Source of the DNA: an uncultured Roseateles sp.
Lineage (GTDB): Bacteria > Pseudomonadota > Gammaproteobacteria > Burkholderiales > Burkholderiaceae
Direction: 5' to 3'
NCBI GenBank assembly: GCA_946886855.1
Contig: CAMPJJ010000134.1
Coordinates: 1-13,007, forward strand
DNA length: 13,007 bases
In this document: positions 1 through 7,365 of the stretch, piece by piece
Position numbering within the stretch: position 1 is the stretch's first letter
How the letters are laid out: every line of letters starts with the position of its first letter
Made by a program: the position numbers and the translations under genes
Notes under the pieces: generated by a model
Told to the model about the DNA's origin: nothing
The model's database searches: none
The model's input: only the letters and a program-made list of their open reading frames with translations

Positions 1-2441
1 CTGTCGAAGAGCCCCACGATCACGAAGCCCGCCAGCCCGCCCACCACCGCCGGCGCCAGCGGATGGTGCCGCCCCGCGCCGAAGGTCAGGCGCATCAGCA
101 CCGTCACCAGCAGGCTGGTCCAGAGCGCGAGGCCGAACAGGCCCTGCTCGAACAGCACGTGCGCCGGCAGGCTCTTCATGTGGAAGGGCATGTGGTTGCG
201 ATCGCTGGTGAAGAACCAGCGGGCCAGCCCGTCGCTGAAATCGCCGTTCTGCAGCACCGGCCCGTGGACGCTGTCGACGATCGAGACCGACGCGATCTCC
301 ACCACGCCGCCGCGCCAGTTCTGCGTCACCGACGCCACCAGCCGCTTCGGCGCCCAGGCGCGGCCGCCGAAGTCGACCGGCGCCTGGCCCAGCGCCATCT
401 GGACCGGTTGCCAGGCGCCGCCCTTCGGCTCGACATCGGCCTCCCGGTCCACGCAGCGCAGCGGGTAGAGCAGGAACTTCTCGCAGATCTCGACGCGCAG
501 CCGGGTCTTGAACTGCGTGCGCAGCGTCACCGTCGCCGCGACCTCGCCAGCCACCGCCGGCACGCGCTGGCTGAGCCGGAACATCTCGCCGTTCCCCATC
601 TGGTGCAGGCCGCTGGTCAGCGTCACCGTCGGCCGGGGGGAAGGGTCCGCGCCGGGCAGTCCGGACGCCGGCAGCTCCGACCGCGCCGGGTTCAGGTGGT
701 AGGTGCCGACCCGCTCGTCGAAGGGACCGCCGTTGGCGAAACTCGCCGGGAAGCGTCCGCTGCCCTTGCCCAGCAGCCATTCATCCATGGACTTGAGCAG
801 CCCCAGGCTGACGCGCCAATGCGCGAGCCGGCCTTCGAAGTCCTGCTGCCCGGTCGACATCCGTTGACCGATGTACGCGCCGCCGCCCAGCGCCGCGACC
901 ACCCCGCAGGCCAGCAGGCAGGCGGTCCAGACCAGCCCCCGGGCGCGCCAGCCGGCCGTGCGCAGGTCTGCGCCGATGCGGCGCGACCATTGCGTCGCGA
1001 TCCATGCGACCGCGAGCCCCCCCAGCACGACGGCGATGGACACGGTGTCCCGTCCGCCGCCCCAGTGCGCCGCGACCAGGCCCGCGCCGGACAGCGTCGC
1101 CATCCACACCACGGCCAGCGCGAAGGCCTGCGAGGGCTGCGTCAGTCCGCCCCGCCACAGCCAGGCCAGACCCAGGCCGAGCAGCACGAGGACGCCGTCG
1201 ATCAGGTAGGCGCCCTTGGGCACGAGGTCGATCAGCAGCCCGCCCAGCAACGCCAGCAGCAGCGCCGGCAACGGCGACAGCGCCATCAGCGTCCGCTGCT
1301 GTCCAAGCGGCCAGGCGGCGCGCGAGGCCGGCATCGCCAGCAGCACCGCGACACTGCCCGCCAACGCGAGCAGCGCGCGATAACCGCCGGTGCCGAACAG
1401 CACCCAGGCGGCGACGGCGGTGCCGGCGATCACGCCGATGGCGCCGGCGAGCGGCACCTGAGCGCGTGCGCCGGGGACGGCGTGCGGCGACGGCGCCGCC
1501 TCCGGGCGCGGCGCGTGCCGTTCGTCGCGGCGCTGCACCGCCCACAGCAGCGCGCACAGTGCCATGCCGAACGGGACCGCCAGATAGACGCCGCGCGAGA
1601 ACGTCGTCAGCGACGCATAGAACGCCAGCAGCAGCACCGCCAGCGCCGCCACGAAGCGCAGCGGCCGGCGCTCCGCCATGGCCCACAGCATCGCGAAGGG
1701 CAGGCTCAGCGCGAGCGCGCCGTCCAGCGACGCGCCGCCGACGTTCATCTCCCAGAACAGCGAGGTCGTGCGGTAGTCCGTCGAGAAGTCCAGCAGGCCG
1801 GTATAGAGCCAGCGCTCCCACACCGCCCCGAGCGAGGTCGTGACCAGCACCAGCACCCAGGCTGCGCGCGACAGGCGTTGCACCGACGCCGGCTGCAGGT
1901 CCGACGCCTTCTGCCACAGCGGCAGCAGCAGCAGGACGAGGAAAAAGCTCTTGCCGGCGCGCAGGCTGTTCATCGGCTCCTGGAAACCCTGCCAGAAGCC
2001 GAAGTCCACGCCGCCGGCCTGGTCGAAGCCGCGCCAGACGGCGATGAACGCGGACAGCGCGAACACCGCCATCAGGACCCGCACCGCCGCGCGCCAGCGC
2101 AGCGTGCGATAGCGCCACGCCACCGGCTTGTGCGGCGGCGCCGTCAGCGCGATCGCCGCGTAGCCGCCGGCGGCGACCGCCAGCACGACCAGGTCCAGTT
2201 CCTCGAAGGTGATCCAGCCGGTCCACGGCGCGAAGCCGATGACCGGCACCAGCGCCGGCACCAGCAGCGGCAGCACGCGCCAGCCGAAGAAGCCGGCGAC
2301 GGCGAGCGCGGCCCACAGCGCGGTGGCGGCGACCGGTTCGATCGGGTAATGCCGCATGAGCCAGAGCCCGACGGCGGCGCAGGCCGCGCCGGTCGCCAGC
2401 GAGGCCAGGGACGAAGGGCGCCGGGGCAGGACGAGGTTCAT
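1..2441 (-). CDS. O-antigen ligase-like polytopic membrane protein with large periplasmic insertion (C-terminus cut off)
   Basis: The visible 813 residues carry about a dozen hydrophobic segments between residue 10 and 520, then a long soluble stretch, then more hydrophobic sequence from about 770. After the TM bundle come the hallmarks of the Wzy/WaaL-type ligase domain: R538-L-A-H-W, GKGSGRFP at 558-565, and later H754 followed by FEQGLFGL at 764-771, which resembles the ligase motif H..L...E.G..GL. Between these motifs, residues about 580-735 form an unusual beta-rich insertion with C653 and C663 and an NGDFSDGLARW segment at 732-742 that resembles carbohydrate-binding folds. The family normally transfers or polymerises undecaprenyl-linked glycans at the periplasmic face of the inner membrane; activity here is inferred. 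The ATG at 2441 overlaps the stop of the YhhN-family gene by 4 bp (ATGA), so coupled translation is likely. The reading frame is continuous through a 7-C run at 1017-1023. The C-terminus lies beyond the left edge. It could instead be a non-enzymatic membrane protein of the same fold. Confidence 0.7.
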   Translation of the reverse strand, partial: MNLVLPRRPSSLASLATGAACAAVGLWLMRHYPIEPVAATALWAALAVAGFFGWRVLPLLVPALVPVIGFAPWTGWITFEELDLVVLAVAAGGYAAIALTAPPHKPVAWRYRTLRWRAAVRVLMAVFALSAFIAVWRGFDQAGGVDFGFWQGFQEPMNSLRAGKSFFLVLLLLPLWQKASDLQPASVQRLSRAAWVLVLVTTSLGAVWERWLYTGLLDFSTDYRTTSLFWEMNVGGASLDGALALSLPFAMLWAMAERRPLRFVAALAVLLLAFYASLTTFSRGVYLAVPFGMALCALLWAVQRRDERHAPRPEAAPSPHAVPGARAQVPLAGAIGVIAGTAVAAWVLFGTGGYRALLALAGSVAVLLAMPASRAAWPLGQQRTLMALSPLPALLLALLGGLLIDLVPKGAYLIDGVLVLLGLGLAWLWRGGLTQPSQAFALAVVWMATLSGAGLVAAHWGGGRDTVSIAVVLGGLAVAWIATQWSRRIGADLRTAGWRARGLVWTACLLACGVVAALGGGAYIGQRMSTGQQDFEGRLAHWRVSLGLLKSMDEWLLGKGSGRFPASFANGGPFDERVGTYHLNPARSELPASGLPGADPSPRPTVTLTSGLHQMGNGEMFRLSQRVPAVAGEVAATVTLRTQFKTRLRVEICEKFLLYPLRCVDREADVEPKGGAWQPVQMALGQAPVDFGGRAWAPKRLVASVTQNWRGGVVEIASVSIVDSVHGPVLQNGDFSDGLARWFFTSDRNHMPFHMKSLPAHVLFEQGLFGLALWTSLLVTVLMRLTFGAGRHHPLAPAVVGGLAGFVIVGLFD

Positions 2442-3136
2442 GCGCGGGTCCGTCCCAGGCTGCTGGCGATGCACCACTGCGCCGGCCAGTAGCTGGCCAG
2501 CACCCAGAAGCTGGCCATCTCCAGCGGCCCGGCGAACTTGTTGATCGCCAGCATCGCGTCCGACAGCACGAACAGCGTGCCGCCCCAGGCGGCCCAGCGC
2601 GCGAGCGGCTCATCGGGCTGGCCGACGCTGCCGCGCCACCAGGCCCAGGCCTGCGCCGCCATGGCCGACAGGCAGACGACGTAGACGACCACCGGCGCCT
2701 GCAGCTCGGCCGGGATGTGCGGCCACAGCCGCCCCAGCACCGCCGCCGCGATGACGCCGAACAGGAGGAAGGGCCAGCGCACCGCGCCCAGCTTCTTGCG
2801 GGTGCAGAAGCCCACGATGTAGCAGACGTGGGCGGCCAGGAAGCTCACCAGCCCGGGCAGGAAGCCGGGTTCCGGCCAGAGCAGCGCCACGTCCCCCGCC
2901 AGCGAGCACAGCAGCCCGGCGCGCAGCCAGCGCGCCAGGCGCGGCTGGTCGGCGCCGCGGGGCCAGGCGTAGAGCAGGATGAGGATCGTCGTGAGCGGCT
3001 TGAAGACGAAGGCGAAGGCCGGCGGCAGTTGCGCGGGCTGGGACAACGCGAGGATGGCGCCGGCCGCGCTGAGCAGGGTCAGCAGCGGCAGTGCGGCGGC
3101 GAGCCTGGTGGTGGACTTGGCGGCGGAGGCTGTCAT
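2438..3136 (-). CDS. YhhN/TMEM86 family membrane protein (lysoplasmalogenase-like)
   Basis: This is a 232-residue protein with about eight hydrophobic segments, the usual size and shape for the family. Recognisable family motifs occur in order: F-KPLTT at 46-50, GDVALL at 81-86, GLVSFLAAHVCY at 95-106, SDAMLAINKF at 192-201 and YWPAQWCIA at 216-224. The eukaryotic member TMEM86B hydrolyses the vinyl-ether bond of lysoplasmalogens. The substrate of most bacterial members is unknown, and aerobic proteobacteria usually lack plasmalogens, so the reaction should not be assumed. No good Shine-Dalgarno precedes the ATG at 3136; the start was chosen because it gives a short cytoplasmic tail before the first TM segment. 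The stop codon overlaps the start of the downstream ligase-like gene by 4 bp, suggesting a two-gene unit working at the inner membrane. Confidence 0.85.
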   Translation of the reverse strand: MTASAAKSTTRLAAALPLLTLLSAAGAILALSQPAQLPPAFAFVFKPLTTILILLYAWPRGADQPRLARWLRAGLLCSLAGDVALLWPEPGFLPGLVSFLAAHVCYIVGFCTRKKLGAVRWPFLLFGVIAAAVLGRLWPHIPAELQAPVVVYVVCLSAMAAQAWAWWRGSVGQPDEPLARWAAWGGTLFVLSDAMLAINKFAGPLEMASFWVLASYWPAQWCIASSLGRTRA

Positions 3137-3298
3137 GCGGCCGCATTCTGCCGTTTGCCGGTGACGTCCACCCCCCGGGTCCAGGTGATATGGCAGACCT
3201 TACAGGGTCGATCCCGAGGCGCACGCAGCGCGCCGCGCGGTGGCGGGGATCGCCCGTCGCGCGCGCTCAGCGCACGACCCTCCCGACCCTCACGGCAC

Positions 3299-3862
3299 TC
3301 ACAAGTGGGACCACTGCCGGTCCAGGGCCTGCAGGCGCTCGTGCATGGCGGACTCGGGGACGAAGAATTTCTCCGACAGCCTGCGCGCGCTGACCACGCC
3401 CTGGTTCATCAACCGGTAGATCGCGGAGGCCGGCATCAGCAGATCGAGCGCGAAGCGATGGGCGTCCTGCTCGATGCGGCGCGGGTGCTGGCCCGACAGG
3501 GTGGGCGTCGTCTCCGGCGGCACCGGGCCGTGCCCGAGCACGTGGTGGCCCAGCGCATGGGCCAGGACGATCCGCCGCCGCAGCGGTTCCTCGGCGCGGT
3601 TGAGCTCGATCACCGCGCGCCCGTCGAGGTAGAGCAGCCGCCCGCGATAGGGATACATCGGCTCCTGCGACCCGCCCCGGTCGCGCACCTCGACGCCGGC
3701 ACCATCGGCCAGCTCCTGGGCACTCACGGGCAGGCTGGACTGATCCCAATGCGACTTGCGCAGCTCGTCGGCGAGGACCTCGATGTCGCGTTGTCGCGCT
3801 GCGGCTTCGGCCGGCGTTCGGTGTTCTTGGAGCGGGTGGCAGGACGGCGGGGCATCGGCCAT
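3299..3862 (-). CDS. ImmA/IrrE-type (peptidase M78) metallopeptidase-like protein with altered HExxH motif
   Basis: A 187-residue soluble protein with the M78/DUF955 layout. A short helical N-terminus (residues 15-55) and a strand pair containing YRGRLLYLDGRAVIELN (72-88) lead to the metal-site helix VLAHALGHHVLGH (99-111). The second metal-site helix IEQDAHRFALDLLMP (130-144) follows, and then an HTH-like tail. Family members bind zinc through the two His of HExxH and a downstream Glu of the ExxA motif. Here H102, H106 and E131 are present, but the catalytic glutamate of HExxH is alanine (A103). The protein may therefore bind metal without cleaving, act as a regulator, or use another base. 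ImmA-type proteins usually cleave a neighbouring HTH repressor, yet no such gene is adjacent. AGGAG at 3870-3874 lies 7 nt before the ATG and supports the start. Confidence 0.8.
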   Translation of the reverse strand: MADAPPSCHPLQEHRTPAEAAARQRDIEVLADELRKSHWDQSSLPVSAQELADGAGVEVRDRGGSQEPMYPYRGRLLYLDGRAVIELNRAEEPLRRRIVLAHALGHHVLGHGPVPPETTPTLSGQHPRRIEQDAHRFALDLLMPASAIYRLMNQGVVSARRLSEKFFVPESAMHERLQALDRQWSHL

Positions 3863-3869
3863 GGTCGGT

Positions 3870-3874
3870 CTCCT
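3870..3874 (-). promoter_or_regulatory. Shine-Dalgarno AGGAG of the ImmA/IrrE-type gene
   Basis: AGGAG on the minus strand ends 7 nt before the ATG at 3862 and fixes that start. It is one of only three clear ribosome binding sites in the window. Confidence 0.7.
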
Positions 3875-3960
3875 CGGCAGGTGCAGAGGGACCGGATGCT
3901 AGAAACCCGCGTCTCGCCGCGAAATGACTCGAACCAGTAAGAATCGTTCGCCCACCCCCT

Positions 3961-3979
3961 TCACTCGCTGTTCGAGTGA
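3961..3979 (-). terminator. Hairpin downstream of rep, possible weak terminator
   Basis: A perfect 7-bp stem (TCACTCG/CGAGTGA) with a 5-nt loop lies 10 bp past the rep stop codon. On the rep strand it is followed by a purine-rich AGGGGG stretch instead of a U-tract, so it does not meet the usual rho-independent pattern. It could still stabilise the rep mRNA 3' end or attenuate read-through into the downstream peptidase-like gene. The hairpin is seen; the role is inferred. Confidence 0.35.
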
Positions 3980-3989
3980 CAGGTCTTGC

Positions 3990-6056
3990 TCAGCGATCGT
4001 CCTTGGCCGCCTGCGCCTGCCGGGCCGCGGTTTCGGCGGCCTTGGCGGCGAACTGCTCGCGCATGCGCTTGAGCTTCTCGCGCGGGTCTTCCTTGACCCC
4101 GCCCTCGCCGAGTTTCATCTCCGCGATGAACCGGCTCGGCACCCCGACGACCGTCTCCCGGTTCTTCTTGCGGCGCCGCAGCGTCGACACCGCCAGCGTC
4201 TGCCGCGCGCGCGTGATGCCGACGTACATCAGCCGGCGTTCTTCCTCGACGCGCTGGGGCGTGAGTTCGTCGTTGTCCGCCTTGAACGGCAGCAGGCCCT
4301 CGTTGACGCCGGCCAGCACCACGTGCGGCCATTCGAGGCCCTTGGACGCATGCAGCGTCGTCAGCACGACCTGGTCCTGCTCTTCCTGGCGCTCGGCCAG
4401 CGACAGGATCACGCTGATGGTCTGCGCCACCTCGAGCAGGGTCTGGCGCGGGCTTTCGGTGGTGATGCCGCCGTCGGTCGAGATCTCGCCGCCGCAGCGC
4501 TTGGCGACCCAGTCCACGAAGTCGAGCACGTTGCCCCAGCGGGCCTGCGCGACCTTCTCGTTCTCTTCCTGGTCGATCAGGTGCTGCTCGTAGGCGATGT
4601 CCTTGAGCCATTCCATGATCAGCGCCTTGCCCTCCTCCGCGCCGACGGCGTGGCGGGCGCGGTACTCGAGGTCGACGACGTAGCGGCCGAACTCGTGCAG
4701 CCCGTGCAGCGCCTTGCTCGACAGCGTCGCCTTGAGCGACTCGGCGAACAGCGACTCGAACATCGACAGCTTCCACTTCGCCGAGAACTCGCTCAGGTGG
4801 CCCAGCGTCTGGTGGCCGATGCCGCGCTTGGGCGTGGTCACGGCGCGCAGGAAGGCCGGATCGTCGTCCTGGTTGACCAGCAGCCGCAGCCAGGCGCAGA
4901 GGTCCTTGATCTCGGTGCGGTCGAAGAAGCTCTGCCCGCCCGAGACCTTGTACGGGATCTCGGCGCGGCGCAGCGCCTGCTCGAAGATGCGCGACTGGTG
5001 GTTGGCGCGGTACAGGATCGCGAAGTCCGAGAACTTCGTCGTCGGCTGGTTGGCCCGGATGGCCTGGATGCGGGCGACGGCGCGCTCGGCCTCGTGCTCC
5101 TCGCCGTCGGCCTCGACCAGCACGACGGGATCGCCTTCGCCGAACTCGCTCCACAGCGTCTTCGGGAACAGCTTGGGATTGCCGCCGATCACGTTGTTGG
5201 CCGCGCGCAGGATCGCGCTCGTCGAGCGGTAGTTCTGCTCCAGCGGAATGATCTTGAGCTGCGGGAAATCGACCGGCAGCTTCTTGAGGTTCTCGATCGT
5301 CGCGCCGCGCCAGCCGTAGATGGACTGGTCGTCGTCGCCCACGGCGGTGAACATCGCGCGCTCGCCGACCAGGCACTTCAGCAGCTCGTACTGGACCGCG
5401 TTGGTGTCCTGGTACTCGTCGACCAGCACGTAGCGCAGCGTCTCCTGCCACTTGCCGCGGGCTTCCTCATTGGTCTGCAGCAGCTTCAGCGGCAGGCCGA
5501 TCAGGTCGTCGAAGTCCACCGCCTGGTACGCGGTCAGCCGCTCCTGGTAGCGCTGCATGACGACGGCCGCGGCGCGCTCCATGTCGTCCTTCGCGTAGGC
5601 CAGCGCCTGCTGCGCGCTCAGGTTCTGGTTCTTCCACAAGGAGATGGTCCACTGCCAGGACTTGGCCGTCGCCGCGTCGGTCGTGCCGCCGGCATCGCGC
5701 AGCACCGACAGCACATCGTCCGAATCGAGGATGGAGAACTGCTCCTTGAGCCCGAGGTGACGGCCGTCCTGGCGCAGGATGCGCACCCCCAGCGAGTGGA
5801 AGGTCGACACCACCAGTTCCGAGCCTGCCTTGCTGCCCACGAGGTGCTTGGCGCGCTCGCGCATTTCCTGCGAGGCCTTGTTGGTGAAGGTGATCGCGGC
5901 GATGTTCTTGGGACGGTAGCCCTCGGACATCAGCTTGGCGATCTTCTGCGTGATCACGCTCGTCTTGCCCGAACCCGCGCCCGCGATCACCAGGCAAGGG
6001 CCCGAGAGGTGATGCACCGCCGCCAGTTGCGCGGGGTTGAGCTGGGCTTTGGACAT
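3990..6056 (-). CDS. rep: ATP-dependent DNA helicase Rep (superfamily 1A, 3'-5')
   Basis: The 688-residue protein carries the full UvrD/Rep motif set: Walker A GAGSGKT (26-32), ITFTNKA (55-61), STFHSLG (84-90), Walker B DEYQDTN (213-219), QSIYGWRGA (244-252), EQNYRST (273-279), TTLHASKGLEW (566-576) and EEERRLMYVGITRAR (604-618). The opening LNPAQLAAV followed by GPCLVIAGAGSGKT, and the length (E. coli Rep is 673 residues), favour Rep over UvrD. Rep translocates 3'-5' on single-stranded DNA and helps replication forks pass protein roadblocks. The C-terminal tail (residues 655-688) is Lys/Arg/Ala-rich and charged, where E. coli Rep carries its replisome-contacting end. The frame stays open upstream to an ATG at 6149, but that extension overlaps the divergent DUF1304 gene and lies outside the family, so MSKAQLN at 6056 is taken as the start. 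No key residue is missing. Confidence 0.95.
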   Translation of the reverse strand: MSKAQLNPAQLAAVHHLSGPCLVIAGAGSGKTSVITQKIAKLMSEGYRPKNIAAITFTNKASQEMRERAKHLVGSKAGSELVVSTFHSLGVRILRQDGRHLGLKEQFSILDSDDVLSVLRDAGGTTDAATAKSWQWTISLWKNQNLSAQQALAYAKDDMERAAAVVMQRYQERLTAYQAVDFDDLIGLPLKLLQTNEEARGKWQETLRYVLVDEYQDTNAVQYELLKCLVGERAMFTAVGDDDQSIYGWRGATIENLKKLPVDFPQLKIIPLEQNYRSTSAILRAANNVIGGNPKLFPKTLWSEFGEGDPVVLVEADGEEHEAERAVARIQAIRANQPTTKFSDFAILYRANHQSRIFEQALRRAEIPYKVSGGQSFFDRTEIKDLCAWLRLLVNQDDDPAFLRAVTTPKRGIGHQTLGHLSEFSAKWKLSMFESLFAESLKATLSSKALHGLHEFGRYVVDLEYRARHAVGAEEGKALIMEWLKDIAYEQHLIDQEENEKVAQARWGNVLDFVDWVAKRCGGEISTDGGITTESPRQTLLEVAQTISVILSLAERQEEQDQVVLTTLHASKGLEWPHVVLAGVNEGLLPFKADNDELTPQRVEEERRLMYVGITRARQTLAVSTLRRRKKNRETVVGVPSRFIAEMKLGEGGVKEDPREKLKRMREQFAAKAAETAARQAQAAKDDR

Positions 6057-6093
6057 GGAACGTGCGGGACAGGAAAGCGCGGAGGGGCCGGGG

Positions 6094-6099
6094 ATGATA
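6094..6099 (-). promoter_or_regulatory. Possible -10 box for rep
   Basis: TATCAT on the minus strand matches the sigma-70 -10 consensus at five of six positions and would place a transcript start about 30 nt before the rep ATG. I see no convincing -35 hexamer at 16-18 bp. It lies in the 64-bp divergent gap between rep and the DUF1304 gene. Confidence 0.3.
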
Positions 6100-6120
6100 G
6101 CGGGACGTACAGTGCGAACC

Positions 6121-6489
6121 ATGAACACCACACTTGCCCTCGCCGCCAATGTCGTCGTCGCCCTGGTGGCGCTGATCCACGTCTACATCCTCATCCTGGA
6201 GATGTTCCTCTGGACCACGCCCAAGGGCCGCAAGGCCTTCGGCCTCACGAAGGAGTTCGCCGAGGCGAGCAAGGTCCTCGCCGCCAACCAGGGGCTGTAC
6301 AACGGCTTCCTCGCGGCCGGCCTCATCTGGGGTCTGGCGCTGGGCGCCGCGGGCGGTCCGGTGAAGCTCTTCTTCCTGGCCTGCGTGCTGGTGGCGGGTC
6401 TGTACGGCGCGGCGACGGCCAGCCGCAAGATCCTCTTCATCCAGGCCCTGCCGGCGGCGATCGGCCTGGCGCTCCTGCTGCTGGGCTGA
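6121..6489 (+). CDS. DUF1304 family small membrane protein
   Basis: A 122-residue protein with four hydrophobic segments (about 5-28, 62-78, 81-99 and 106-122). It shows the DUF1304 signature HVYILILEMFLWTTPKGRKAFGL (20-42) and ANQGLYNGFLAAG (55-67), and its length is normal for the family. The molecular function of DUF1304 is unknown; only inner-membrane location can be inferred. The frame is open back to an ATG at 6037, but the family begins at the MNTT start, and the longer version would overlap the start of rep. No Shine-Dalgarno precedes the ATG at 6121. A TACAGT hexamer at 6108-6113 could act as a -10 box and would start the transcript at or next to the ATG. The gene is divergent from rep and converges on the solute-binding protein gene with a 4-bp gap. 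Confidence 0.9.
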   Translation: MNTTLALAANVVVALVALIHVYILILEMFLWTTPKGRKAFGLTKEFAEASKVLAANQGLYNGFLAAGLIWGLALGAAGGPVKLFFLACVLVAGLYGAATASRKILFIQALPAAIGLALLLLG

Positions 6490-6493
6490 CCCT

Positions 6494-7336
6494 TCAATCC
6501 GGCAGCACGACGCCGCGCCGGACCGCCAGCTGCTGCAGCTCGCCGCTGGCGCGCAGGCGCTGCATGCCGGCATCGACCAGCGTCGCCCAGGGTTCGCCCG
6601 CCGGATCGCGGCTGAACGCGAAGTGGCCGCGCAGCTGCGCGAACGGCGGCGTGCACCGGGCGACCTGGTCGGTGAGCCCCAGGTCCTGGATCACCGGCTC
6701 CGAGTTGCGCTGGTTGGCGGCGATCAGATCCAGCCGGTCGAGCTGGAGCATGCGCAGCGCCGTGGCGAGATCCCGCACGGCGGTGACGTTCAGGCCCAGG
6801 CGCGCCTGCTCGAAGCGCTCGCCGTAGACCCAGCCCTGCACCGCGCCGATCCGCAGCGGCTGCAAGGCCTGGAAGTCGCCCCACCAGAGCCCTTCCTCGC
6901 GGCGGCGCGCGTAGAACACCAGCGCATCCTCGTAGAAGGCCTGGCGCGAGAAACGCATCAGCCGCTCGCGCTCGGGCGTGCGGTAGGGGCCGACGAGGAT
7001 CTGCGCCGGACCGTGTTCGATCATGGCCTGCGCGCGCAGCCAGGGATAGAACTCGTAGCGCGGATGGTGGCCGGCGGGCATCAGGATCGCATCGAGCAGG
7101 TCGACGGCCAGGCCGCGCGGCCTGCCGTCCGCGCCCGGCTCGAAGAGCCGCGCGAAGCTGGTGCCGGCGACGAGCACCTGCGTCGCACGCGAGCCTGCCG
7201 CGGCAGGTCTGCCGGTTCTGCCGGGCATGCCGGACATGCCGGCCAACGCGGGCAGCCCCTGTGCCGCCCCCGTCACGCCGACGGCCATCGCGCCGAGCGC
7301 GGCATGACGGAGCAGGTGGCGGCGGAGGGCGTCCAT
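6494..7336 (-). CDS. Periplasmic family-3 solute-binding protein (amino-acid ABC transporter type), orphan
   Basis: The 280-residue product starts with LRRHLLRHAALGAMAVGVTG, an export signal that resembles a twin-arginine signal (RRxLL followed by a hydrophobic core) but could be Sec. A Gly-X-Y linker (33-44) follows. The mature part has the SBP_bac_3 layout: VLVAG-TSFARLFEP near residue 54, GLAVDLLDAILMPAGHHPRYEFYPWLRA (75-102), ILVGPYRTPERERLMRFSRQAFYEDALVFYAR (113-144), IGAVQGWVYGERFE (163-176) and a C-terminal LVDAGMQRLRASGELQQL helix. Such proteins bind polar amino acids or similar solutes; the ligand is unknown. No permease or ATPase gene is nearby, so it may supply a distant transporter or act as a sensor. 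Neither start (ATG 7336, or in-frame ATG 7348) has a clear ribosome binding site; 7336 was chosen because the signal peptide then begins directly. It may be cotranscribed with the gene ending at 7366. Confidence 0.8.
   Translation of the reverse strand: MDALRRHLLRHAALGAMAVGVTGAAQGLPALAGMSGMPGRTGRPAAAGSRATQVLVAGTSFARLFEPGADGRPRGLAVDLLDAILMPAGHHPRYEFYPWLRAQAMIEHGPAQILVGPYRTPERERLMRFSRQAFYEDALVFYARRREEGLWWGDFQALQPLRIGAVQGWVYGERFEQARLGLNVTAVRDLATALRMLQLDRLDLIAANQRNSEPVIQDLGLTDQVARCTPPFAQLRGHFAFSRDPAGEPWATLVDAGMQRLRASGELQQLAVRRGVVLPD
7209..7244 (-). repeat. Four imperfect 9-bp tandem repeats encoding a Gly-X-Y linker
   Basis: Units of the form CTGCCGGTT, CTGCCGGGC, ATGCCGGAC and ATGCCGGCC lie head to tail on the plus strand. 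On the coding strand they give GMS-GMP-GRT-GRP, residues 33-44 of the solute-binding protein, just after the signal sequence. Such units can expand or contract by slippage without breaking the frame. Confidence 0.75.
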
Positions 7337-7365
7337 GGGTGGACCCATGATAGAGGCGCGCCGAC

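Noticed and set aside
1017..1023. Possible frameshift at a run of seven C in the ligase-like gene
   Set aside because: Counting all seven bases keeps the minus-strand frame continuous (L-G-G-L-A-V-A-W) from 2441 to the window edge.
63..2492. Very long open frame on the plus strand (809 codons), and similar ones at 3924-6827, 9031-11796 and 9212-11653 on various strands
   Set aside because: They lie over real genes in other frames, are dominated by Arg, Gln, Ala, Pro and His in low-complexity order, and show no family motif. They are the usual effect of third-position GC bias.
781..2613. 610-codon minus-strand open frame overlapping the ligase-like gene
   Set aside because: Its translation is Arg/Gly/Ala-rich without membrane segments, while the other frame gives an ordered polytopic protein with ligase motifs and a coupled start.
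3926..3935. GGTTCGAGTC on the minus strand, resembling a tRNA T-arm
   Set aside because: The flanking bases do not form the 5-bp T-stem, and I find no acceptor, D or anticodon arm around it.
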